A stretch of 64,000 nucleotides of DNA from positions 10,912,001 to 10,976,000 of the forward strand of contig OX485803.1 in assembly GCA_950295325.1 (NCBI GenBank). Direction: 5' to 3'. Positions 12,130-21,900 of this stretch are shown in pieces. The first letter of the stretch is position 1. Every line of letters begins with the position of its first letter. The stretch comes from Polytrichum commune (lineage: Eukaryota > Streptophyta > Polytrichopsida > Polytrichales > Polytrichaceae). A program made the position numbers and the translations under genes. The notes below the pieces were generated by a model. The model saw nothing but the letters and a program-made list of their open reading frames with translations, was not told the origin of the DNA and did no database searches.

Positions 12130-12770
12130 AGGGTTCCAAGTTTTGAGCTCGCACTTTGAGGGAAACATGGCTATCATAAATGCGGGTTATGATGGTGAGC
12201 CCGGGGTTTCCAAAAGGTTGTGAGGCTCAAATTGGAACAAGGATCATGTGCAAGTGGAATTTGACCATACCATTGGTTCCAATGACAATGGTGGGCATGA
12301 GGGTGGATTTGGTAAGGAAAATGGAGGAGTGCTTTGAAAAGGGCTCCCGCAAACCTCAAAAAAACATTTGGGGCCTAGAATACCGAAAGCACCCAAAACC
12401 TTGGAGGGCATTAATGTTGGATTGAAATTCCAATTCGAAATGCTTGGAAGGTATTGATGTTGGAATTGGTGCAAATGAGGCATCCGGGGCCTCTTAAGGC
12501 CTATGTGCGCTATTCAAACGCACAAGTGAAGGATACACCTAAAATGGACGACCTTGTGAGACATGCATCGTTTTAGGTGGGAATTCAAAAGCGGGTGGTG
12601 AATTCCATGTCCGAGTCCCCAAAGCTTCTTGAGGACGTATCGGGAATCTTTAAGATTTGAAGAACATTGAAGTCGATGGTCCTAAAAAGAAGTTCGACGG
12701 CGTACCACCAGGAAGTGGGTTTAGCCGAAAAAGGTCTCAAGGAAATGGGCGTAAGTAGTGTGGCCGTTAT

Positions 12771-13050
12771 ACCAAGGCAAATCATGCTCGTTCCGCGGAC
12801 GCAATGTGGGAAGGTGGCTTTGTGGTACCAAGCCAAATCATATTTGTGCCGTATGCGGAATGTTAGAAGTTGGTTTTATGCTACTAATCCATATAATGTT
12901 TGGGCCGCGGACGGAATGTTACAATGTGAATTGGTGGTACCAAGCTAGAACATATTTGTGCCGCGGACGGGATGTTAAAAGTTGGCTTTGCGGACCAAGC
13001 CAAAACATATTGTTGCCGTGGACCGAATGTTAGACTATGGCTTTGTGGCC
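12771..13050 (+). repeat. about 56-bp tandem array in element A, five copies
   Basis: Units begin at 12771, 12827, 12883, 12939 and 12994, with a sixth partial start near 13048. Each has an ACCAAGCCAAA(T/A)CAT-type start and a GCCGCGGAC(C/G)GAATGT-type middle. Elements B and C have a single unit here (about 45150-45225 and 49030-49100), so the array arose in A or its immediate parent. Some units can be read as C-G-x-K-P-N-H-x-C, loosely like a gag zinc knuckle, but the fit is poor. Confidence 0.85.
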
Positions 13051-13194
13051 AAGGCTAATAGCCTTAAGCCAAGGCCAAGTCTTTTATACCTTGAGGCTCA
13101 AGTAATCGGAGATATGTCTCATGAGTTGACAAAGAGGCAATGGACTCTTTCATGAGCCCAAAGCTCATAAGGGGGTTGGGGCTTGTCGACGCAT

Positions 13195-13740
13195 AGAGCG
13201 GGCAAGCCCACCAAGGTGCGGTTTGCAAAGGGCGAACCGCATGAAGCAAAGGAAGCCGCGATGCATGTAACCTTTCAATGTGGGACATTGAATTTTGTCA
13301 AAATTTCACACCATGTGAAATTAATAAGGTGCATGTCATTGTAAAGGTCACCTTCTTTGAAACTCACATGATAGATGTGAGGCCGAAGCCGGTGTGCTTG
13401 CGGTGCATTATGATGTGTCATAATGATGTGTCATAATGACAAGGAGATGAAGTTCAAATTGACAAGGAGTCCTATGGTAGGAGGATCCAAGTTGAATTTG
13501 GTCTTAATAGACCAAATGCAAAATGGAAAACATAATGGTTGGAGTTCAATTGGAGCAACTCCAAAGAACTTATGGGGAGGCTAGGAAAGATGGGCCTCCC
13601 CTAAACCGTTTGGTGGGATGTTGGTGAGGTACAAGGATGTATTCACCAATGTGTTGCCCAAAAAGTTACCGCCAAGGAGTGAAAAATAACTTTGCTCAAC
13701 GAGAGATTGAGTTCTTGAGGTATGTGGTGACAAAGGAAGT
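13195..13740 (+). pseudogene. protease/RT-linker remnant of element A, RT core missing
   Basis: Conceptual translation across frames gives CQNFTPCEI and FFETHMIDVR, then KLTRTPMVGG-like text, then MLVRYKDVFTNVLP (the usual start of the Ty3/gypsy RT domain). It jumps directly to IEFLRYVVTKEV, which in complete elements lies after the catalytic YxDD block. About 150 residues of RT palm and fingers are therefore missing. The same jump occurs at 45825-45905 in B and 49710-49775 in C. Confidence 0.8.
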
Positions 13741-13799
13741 TGGTGGACGAACATGAAGAATGTGAAGGCAATCCAAAAGGAGAATTGGCCCTTCATTCA

Positions 13800-15060
13800 A
13801 AAAGGGTTTAGGTCATTTGTTGGCCTAGCCAACTACTACCACCACTTCATTCAAGAGTTTTTGAAGGTTGCTAGGACCTTATTCAACTTATTGAGGGAAA
13901 TGGCTATCCCAAGAGTGGGATGAGCCTTGTCGCCAAGCCTTTGGGGAGCTCAAGAGCAAGTTCTCTTCACAAGATGTGGTTAAGTTTCCGGGTTTTCATA
14001 AGCATTTTGAGGTGCACATGGAGGCGAAGGATTTTACCATTGGTGGATGTTGATCCAAGATGGATGACCATTGCTTGTGGGAGCATTAAGCTCCATGGTT
14101 GTCAAACCTTGTCCGGCTTGTGCAAGAAATGGTTATCCCAAGAGTGGGATGAGCCTTGCCACAAAGCCTTTGGGGAACTTAAGAGAAAGTTTTCTTCGCC
14201 GCCCGTGCTCAAGTTCGCGTAGCTTGACTATCCTTTTGAGGTGCATATGGGGGCGAGTGACTTTACCATTGGCGGATGTTGAGGCAAAATGGATGGCCAT
14301 TGCATATAAGAGCATGAAGCTCGATGGTTGTCCGACCTCGTCCAACTTGTGCAAGAAATGGCTATCCCAAGAGTGGGATGAACCTTCCCACCAAGTCTTT
14401 GAGGAGCTTAAGACCAAGTTCTCTTCGCCGCCCGTGCTCAAGTTCGCGGAGTTTGACATACCTTTTGAGGTGCATACGGGGGCGAGTAACTTTACCATTG
14501 GCGGATGTGATCCAAGATGGATGCCCATTGCATATGGGAGCATTAAGCTTAACGGTTGTCGAACCTTGTGCGACTTGTGAAAGAAAAGGCTATCCGAAGA
14601 GTGGGATGAGCCTTTTCACCAAGTCTTTGGGGAGCTTAAGAGCAAGTTCTCTTCGCCGCCCGTGCTCAAGTTCGCGGAGCTTGACAAACCTTTTGAAGTG
14701 CATACGGGGGCGAGTGACTTTGCCAATGGTGGATTATGTGTAAGATGGATGGCCATTGCATATGGGAGCATGAAGCTCGATGGTTGTCAAAGAAGACAAC
14801 CAACTCATGACAAAGAACTTCTTTGCCGTAGTGCATTGCTTGAAGATGTGGCGACACTATTTGGGGTCGTACAAAGCAAAAGTCTACATGGACAATGTGT
14901 CCTAAAAGTATTTTGACATACAAGCGCAAGTGAGCGCCAAGTCATTGCGGTGGCATGATAGTTTGGCGCTTATGAAGGTGGATTTGATCCACAAACCGGA
15001 CCGTGGAAATGTGGTGCCGGATGCGCGAAGTAGACCGGAAGAGTTCCAAGCAATGAGAAC
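13800..15060 (+). pseudogene. RNase H region of element A with four 229-bp modules
   Basis: After the RT thumb (RSFVGLANYYHHFI) the segment from WLSQEWDEPCHQ through the first RNase H strand (FEVHTGASDFTIGG) is repeated in tandem. Units start at 13901, 14130, 14359 and 14587 (spacing 229, 229, 228). Only after the last copy does RNase H continue normally (RRQPTHDKELL ... HKPDRGNVVPDARSRPEEF). The motif that is normally TDAS, with the first catalytic Asp, reads TGAS in copies 2 to 4; copy 1 has a different sequence (MEAKDF). Most 229-bp steps break the frame, so this cannot encode one active protein. Confidence 0.85.
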
Positions 15061-15159
15061 CATCCAAAAGTTGTGGCTAATGTGTGCGGCGAAGGAAACT
15101 TGTGATGCAAGATACGGGAGGGGTAAATTCACTACCCCAAAGCACAAAAGCTTTTAGGT

Positions 15160-16398
15160 GATATTCACAAGAGCAAGGTGCTCAAAGAGGTTAAGTTGGT
15201 GGACGGATTGTTCAAGTGCAAGCAAAGTTGGGTGTATGTGCCACAAGGCAAGTTGAGGCTATCGGTTTTGAAGAAGGAATATGATAGCCACATTGCCGGC
15301 CAAAGAGAAGAAAGAAAAAACCGCCATAGAATGGTGTCTTGGAGGTACCATTGGCGGTGCATAAAGGAGGATATAGCCCACTTTGTGAAGGTTTGGATGA
15401 AGTGCCAAGTGAACCGAGCCTCTAACCAAAACCAAGGTGGTTTCTTGCAACCGTTGCCTATCCCGTTGGCGCCATGGCATGGTATATGCATGGACTTGAT
15501 CACAAGTTTGCCGGAGTCACATGGGTATGATGCCATCTTGTTGATGGTAGAGTGGTTTGCCAAGTGGGCACACATGGTGCCGATTGTGGGAACCGCCACC
15601 GCGTTGGAGACCGCATAGCCTTTTCTCAAAAGGATGGTTGAGGCACCACGGGTTGCCAAGAGTGATTGTGTGGGATCAAGATCCAAAGTTCACAAGTGCA
15701 TTTTCAATGCATTTCTCTAAGGAGGTCGGAATGAAACTAAGGTTTAGCATGACCTTGCATTCCCAAATGGATGGGGAAGCGGAGCGTGTGAATGGAGTCT
15801 TGAAGCAATACTTGAGGAACTTGGTGGGGGCGGACCAAGGAGATTGGGCGGACTATGTGGGTCAAGCGGAGTGTAATTGCAATGTAGCCACGCACTTGGC
15901 TACCAAGGGGTGGTCTTTGGTGGTGGCTTATGGAGTGGATGCGCTCCAACCTATTAACCTAGCTCTCGAGGGGGCACATTCAACACTAGAGTTCAACCAA
16001 GATGGTGAGGACTTGGCCAAGGAGCAAAAAAACAAGTCTTGGAGATGACCAAGTTGTTGGTGGAGAAAGCCCGAAGGTGGTACGAAGTGCGAATCAATGC
16101 CGGAAGACGCAAAGTGGAGAATGAGGTGGGCCAAAAGGTGTTGTTGAATGTGAACAACTTCACTTACCCGAAAGGCCTCACTCCAAAGTTTATGTCCAAA
16201 ATTGGAGCTCCGTTTCCCATTGTGGAACAAGTGTTCAAGGACATGTATAAGTTGGAATTACCGCCCGAGATCAAAGTGCATCCCATATTTCACGTCTCAT
16301 TCCTAAAGTCATTTAAGGACGACACCTTGTGGCCCGATCACAAGCAAGTGATTAGGCCACCTCCCGACCTTGTGGACATCATTTGGAACATGAGGTAG
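15160..16398 (+). pseudogene. integrase of element A
   Basis: Ty3/gypsy integrase in two frames. The zinc-binding part (HIAGQREERKNRHR ... WMKCQVNRA) has Trp where the first Cys of the CxxC pair is expected. The core keeps the first Asp (MDLITSLP), the second (WDQDPKFTS) and the Glu (ERVNGVLKQYLRNLVGADQ). The C-terminal part includes VGQKVLLNVNNF and YKLELPPEIKVHP. A TAG at 15616-15618 sits at the same codon in B and C, and A also has an extra A just after it that changes frame. Integrase inserts the DNA copy into chromosomes; this copy cannot be translated whole. Confidence 0.88.
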
Positions 16399-16600
16399 GA
16401 GGGCATCCTCAAGTGTAGGAAGCCCAAGTGAAAAGGAAAAAAAAAAATGTACAAAGGAGTACTTGGTGAAATGGTGTGGATACCATGAGAAAGAAGCCGT
16501 TTGGATAGCGGCAAGAGACATGGTAACCACCAATGAATTGGTGAAGCACTTTGAAGAAACTAAGGCTAAGGATTCCAATAAAATGAAGTGTAGGCATTGA
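16380..16600 (+). pseudogene. chromodomain remnant of element A
   Basis: After the integrase tail (RPPPDLVDIIWNMR) the reading passes a TAG and frame changes, then shows KEYLVKWCGYHEKEAVW-like text and ELVKHFEET, the usual Ty3/gypsy C-terminal chromodomain pattern. This places the family among the chromoviruses. The matching segments lie at 52430-52642 in C and 55800-56012 in B, also broken. Confidence 0.75.
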
Positions 16601-17413
16601 TGAGGACATCAATCTCCTTTAGTGGGGGAGAGACGCTAGTAGCACACTTACCTTCGAGGTTAATTGCTCCACAACATGAACTTGTTCTTTGGCTTGAGGG
16701 AATAAAGTCCAAACTTTAGTGGTGCAAAGAGAAAAGTATGAGATGAGGTCCTAGTCTTGTACTTGTGCTTGGTTAATGGAAGAGGGGGAAAAGACATGCC
16801 AAACTAGGTTGGGTAAGCCGAGTAATTGGGGCCATTGCTTGGAGGGGCCTTGGATAAAACCAAGAAACTTCTTAGTTGTGGGCTTGTCCGGGCGGGGACA
16901 AGGTGATGGCACGTGCTCATAAAAGTGCTACCCGCGAGCTAACGAGAGTTGGCGCATGGGAGTCATGAACCCATGTCTCGAAAGAGCAAAGTGGGAACCG
17001 AGTCGGGCGGGACTTGGCATCACCCCCGTGCGATCGAGGCGTGGCTTAACAATGGAAAGCCATCTCGGAGTTGCAACCGAGACAACTTAGTGGAAGCGTT
17101 GAGGTCTCGCCTAGATGTGTCATGTTAGGCTAGTGGAGCCTAACGGGGGAGGCCCCAAAGGAGGGGCAACCCAAGTGAGTCCCAAAGTAGGTGGGTCTAG
17201 TATAGGTTAGGTCCTTGGATGAGAGATCCAAGGTCGCTAACGGACCACCTAGGAACGACACCTTTGGGACCATGCCAAATTTGAAGATGCATTGTGGGGG
17301 TCGCGCCCTAAGGTAAACACAATGCGGCACCATAGAGGATGGCAACTTGAGAATTGGTGTGCCGACTACAAGTATAGTCGAAGAGGGCATCGACTCCGTT
17401 TGGTGGGGGTGAG
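16601..17413 (+). other. conserved 3' noncoding region of the element family
   Basis: About 0.8 kb between the chromodomain and the 3' LTR with no open frame. It is highly similar in all three elements (C: 52643-53455; B: 56013-56825). The purine-rich GGTGGGGGTGAG directly abuts each 3' LTR and is the likely polypurine tract. A second purine run, GTGGGGGAGAGA, lies at 16622-16633. The rest may hold packaging or RNA-structure signals (inference). Confidence 0.75.
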
Positions 17414-18390
17414 TGTCGCGCACCTCTCCATGAGGAGTGCCCGAAACACCATGGGCACAAGGGGGACCCCGGAGTGACACCCGGGACTTGTGGCGCCGTT
17501 GGTGAGAGGGCCCAAGTGATCCTAGTGTGGGTGAGGGCCCCGGGCGTTGGGAACGCCTCCCACCCACAAAGACTAGGAGGCATGAGGGTGAGGCCATGAG
17601 CTATGCGTAGCTCATAGCGTGGTGATTCTAGAATGCTCAAGATCACCTCAATCGGAGGTGTGAGCTAGGAGTTATGGCCATTTGAGTGGGGTGCTGTCCC
17701 GGGACAGCGCCCTGGTACAGCAGTGCCTGGGAGTGATTCCCGGGACTGCCAAGGTTCAAACAGGCATAACTTCCTCAAGACTTGCCCGAATGGGGCAAGC
17801 GAGGAGTCCATCGGCATCTACGTGAAGCGTAGATGAGGATGGAGTGGTTGGTTGTTATGATCAGACATCATACAAGGAAGTTATGATGGTCTGAAGCTGC
17901 TGGTGGGGGTTGTAGGCCCAGCAGCTAAGGGAAAATGTCCACTTGGCCCCAACTCTTGGTAGGGAGACAAGAGGTTGGTTGACGGTGGGGTAGGGGCCCC
18001 GCGTAGAGTCCTAGAGGCTTATATGGGTGAGGTGGTGTGGCCTCACCCACCCGAGGCCGAACGGCAAGGCCTCCATGGGCTTTGGCCTATTGTGAGGCCA
18101 TAGTTGCCTAGTATGGTTCGGGTTGTTGTAGTGTTGCTCCGGCAACGCGATGATCAACATAGGATTGGACTTCCATGGATGGAAGTCCACATTGGGGAAA
18201 TGGGTTACCGATTAAGGGGTGAGTCCCGAAAGCAAAGTAGGAGGGTTGGTTCCCTCCTATGAACTATTGGTCCGGGGTTAGAGGAGCTAACCATTAGCAT
18301 GGCGGTATGCGAAGGGTTAGCCACTCGTAACCTTTGCTAGAATTGAAAATTGGCAAGATGGTCAAGGGGGGGCTAGCAAGGGTTGTGACA
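17414..18390 (+). repeat. 3' LTR of element A
   Basis: 977 bp, starting TGTCGCGCACC and ending GGGTTGTGACA, so one substitution breaks the terminal GCGACA. Stem-loops visible inside include ATGAGCTA-tgcg-TAGCTCAT (17596-17615), CACCTC-GAGGTG (17644-17660) and GGACTTCCAT-gg-ATGGAAGTCC (near 18167-18188). Confidence 0.96.
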
Positions 18391-18945
18391 AGTAAGGTGG
18401 GTTTAGAATCTTCATGTTGTTGACGTCTAGAAAACCATCAATCGACGATGTGGTGTGGATTTGTGATGAACTAGGAGCACGTAAAGGAGCAAGGCTCGGG
18501 AGAATTGAGTCAGTACCCATTGGAGAAGAATTTGATGAGATGAGATGAAGGAATGGGTACAAGTAATCGGGTATTATATACACCTAGGGTAGACAACAAT
18601 GCCCGAATATTTGATAACCTGATAGATCAATTAATAGTCAATAGTTAATTATGTAAATTTTGGACAACCTGTTTCATGTAGGAATAGAATGTACTACAAT
18701 AGTAGTCATCCCTTTATCACCACGAATTATCTGACATGGAAGGATACGATTATGTAGAAAAGGATTTAGCGCCGCCTTTTGTAGTGTATTAATGCAGGGT
18801 GGATTAACAAAGGATCAATTTAAGTAAGTGCAGATTAACTATCTAAATACAAGAAAATGTGAACATAACGATGGCGCATAGATGTTAATTCTGACAGACT
18901 TGAAAATGATATATAAGATCTGTTTGCTCCAGATGTTTGTTAGAG
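18391..18945. other. right flank of element A, upstream of the eight-exon gene
   Basis: AT-rich sequence, probably the promoter and 5' leader of the gene starting at 18946. A 73-codon minus-strand frame (18362-18583) crosses the LTR edge and is not convincing. Confidence 0.4.
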
Positions 18946-21900
18946 ATGAACACTAGGTCGAGAGCAAGAGCAGAACGAGAAGTAAAGAGGAATAGTGAGA
19001 AACAGAGGCGAATTGAGAGAAGGCAAAGGTTAGAATCAAGAGTAAGCTTAGGGACGCCGTACAATTTGCGGACAACAATGGGTAGAAGAGGGGTTACTTC
19101 TTCTAAGGGTACAGGTAGAGGTTCCAAAGGGGAAAAGACGTTTGATGTTGAAGCGGTAGCTCCCATCGTTTTATTTCCAGTAACGGAGGAAGACAACCCA
19201 AATGACAAAGGGGGCAGTGAGGTGTTGTTTATCAAAAATCCTCATGATATTGTTTTCTTTAAAAACGTAATGTGAACCACTCTCACGGATAATTAGAACA
19301 GGTGAGACCCAATAGCTTTCCATTATGTTGTTTTTTATTTTTGGTGATGGAATGTAAATAGGATTTGGATTGGGCATCAGGAACAGGGAATGACACAGAC
19401 ACAACTTCAACCTGGGGCAGCCTCGAGTGCCTCAACATTGGATCATAGTGAGCAACAGGTTTGTGAAAATTGTTTTCAATTGGTGACTTCTATGGTTTTG
19501 GGATTAGGGTAATGTTTCTATCCAACGAAAATAGTTTATTCACTGAATAGGGACTCGGAGATTTTGATCGGGACACAGCTGACCTTTGCGAAGGGACCAT
19601 GGATAATGACGAGATGCACTTCGAGGAAGAGGTAGGCTCCTTGAATCTGTTTTCTGATGTTGGGTTCGAAGAGAGACATTTGGAGACCCGAGCCAGATTT
19701 ATGGACACCCGAGAGAGAATTTTAGCTAGAGCGCCACTTGCCACTTGTGGCTATCGGGCCTGAAATCAGATTTCTGAAAGCCAGCATTATTCTCCAAAGT
19801 GTGTCAGATTTCCGAGATACCCTTTGGGGGGGTCTAAAGTGGGATGAATTGAGTGTGAAGTGAGTTTAGGGTACACTTTGGTAAGGTTGTGATTAGACCT
19901 GAATTTGATGTGAGTGTGAATTTAGTTTAGGTTAGAAGTCAATACGGTTGTGATAAGGCCTGAATCTGATGTGAGTGTCAATTCAGTGTTGGTTTGATAT
20001 TGCTTAGGTTATGAATAGGCCCGAAATGTGATGTGAGTGTGAAGTGAGGTAAGGTTAGAAGTTGACAAGGTTGTGATTAGGCTTGAATCTGAGGTGAGTG
20101 TTACTTCAGTGTTGGTTAGATGTTGCTCAGGCCCGAAATATGATGTGAATGTGTAGTGAGGTAAGATTAGAATTTGATAAGGTTGTGATTAGGCCTGAAT
20201 CTGATTAAAGTGTGAAGTGAGTTTGGATTATATGTAGCTTAGGTTGTGATTAGGCCTCATTCTGATATAAGTGTGAAGTGAGTTTGGGTTATATGTAGCC
20301 TAGGTTGTGATTAGGCCTGAAATCTGATTTATGTGTGAAGTTGGTAAGGCGCATATAAGGCCTGAAATCCAATTTTTGAAAGCCACATTTGTTCAAAATA
20401 GTGTGTCTCGGTCCCGAGACACCCTAGACAAGGTTATTAAGTGGGTTGAATTGAATGTGACATCAATTGGGTTATAAGTTGAAAAGGTTGTGATTAGGCC
20501 TCATTCTGATATAAGTGTGAAGTGAGTTTGGGTTATATGTAGCCTAGGTTGTGATTAGGCCTGAAATCTGATTTATGTGTGAAGTTGGTAAGGCACATAT
20601 AAGGCCTGAAATCCAATTTTTGAAAGTCACATTTGTTCAAAATAATGTGTCTCGGTCCCGAGACACCCTAGACAAGGGTCTGAAGTGGGCAGACATCAGT
20701 GTGAAATGAATTGGGTTAGAAGTTGATAAGGTTGAGGTTAGGCCTGAATCTGATTTAAGTGTGAGATGAGTTTGAGTTATATGTAGCCTAGGTTGTGATT
20801 AGGCCTGAAATCTGATTTATGTGTGAAGTTGGTAAAGGTGATATAAGGCCTGAAATCCAATTTTTGAAAGTCACATTTGTTCAAAATAGTGTGTCTCTGT
20901 CCCGAGACACCCTAGACAAGGGTATTAAGTGTGCTGAATTCAATGTGACATCAATTGGGCTGGAAGTTGAAAAGGTTGTGGTTAGGCCTGAATCTGCTTT
21001 AAGTGTGAAGTGAATTTGGGTTATATGTAACCTAGGTTGTGATTAGGCCTGAAATCTGATTTATGTGTGAAGTTCGTAAAGGTGATATAAGGCCTGAAAT
21101 CCAATTTTTGAAAGTCAAATTTGTTCAAAATAGTGTGTCTCGGTCCCGAGACACCCTACACAAGGGTCTGAAGTGGGCAGACATCAGTGTGAAATGAATT
21201 GGGTTAGAAGTTGATAAGGTTGAGGTTAGGCCTGAATCTGATTTAAGTGTGAGATGAGTTTGAGTTATATGTAGCCTAGGTTGTGATTAGGCCTTAAATC
21301 TGATTTATGTGTGAAGTTGGTAAAGGTGATATAAGGCCTGAAATCAAATTGTTGAAAGCCACATTTTTCCAAAATAATGTGTCTCGGTCCCGAGACACCC
21401 TAGACAAGGTTATTAAGTGGGCTGAATTCAATGTGACATCAATTGGGTTATAAGTTGAAAAGGTTGTGATTAGGCCTCATTCTGATATAAGTGTGAAGTG
21501 AGTTTGGGTTATATGTAGCCTAGGTTGTGATTAGGCCTGAAATCTGATTTATATGTGAGGTTGGTAAGGCACATATAAGGCTTGAAATCCAATTTTTGAA
21601 AGTCAAATTTGTTCAAAATAGTGTGTCTCGGTCCCGAGACACCCTACACAAGGGTCTGAAGTGGGCAGACATCAGTGTGAAATGAATTGGGTTAGAAGTT
21701 GATAAGGTTGAGGTTAGGCCTGAATCTGATTTAAGTGTGAGATATGTTTGAGTTATATGTAGCCTAGGTTGTGATTGGGCCTGAAATCTGACTTAAGTGT
21801 GAAGTTGGTAAGGCACATATAAGGCCTGAAATCCAATTTTTGAAAGTCACATTTGTTCAATATAGTGTGTCTCTGTCCCAAGACACCCTACACAAGGGTG

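Larger units (their letters stand above)
11127..18390 (+). mobile_element. Element A: Ty3/gypsy chromovirus-type LTR retrotransposon, non-autonomous
   Basis: Two direct LTRs (11127-12115 and 17414-18390) flank a 5.3-kb internal region. Directly after the left LTR comes an initiator-tRNA-Met primer site. In order the interior holds an undefined gag-position region with a 56-bp array, a protease/RT-linker remnant, RNase H with four copies of a 229-bp module, an integrase with its D, D, E residues, a broken chromodomain and an 0.8-kb noncoding 3' region. The RT catalytic core is absent. By eye the two LTRs differ at roughly 25 sites, plus a 12-bp duplication in the left one, making A the oldest of the three full copies. 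The flanks (CCTAC | AGTAA) show no target duplication. Confidence 0.93.

Noticed and set aside
12771-13050. Array of gag zinc knuckles.
   Set aside because: The CxxCxxxxHxxxxC spacing is not met in any unit in one frame. The array is real but the domain call is not supported.
17130-17646. Recurrent 70-155-codon open frames antisense to each LTR (also near 6890-7207, 11113-11359, 43519-43786, 47382-47667, 53172-53688, 56542-57058).
   Set aside because: They recur only because the LTR is repeated. They overlap in two frames, cross the LTR edge into unrelated sequence and match no domain; the GC-rich hairpins keep the frames open.
20819-21013. 64-codon frames inside the satellite (20819-21013 and 23991-24185).
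   Set aside because: They are the same repeat unit read twice; neighbouring units carry stops in the same frame.
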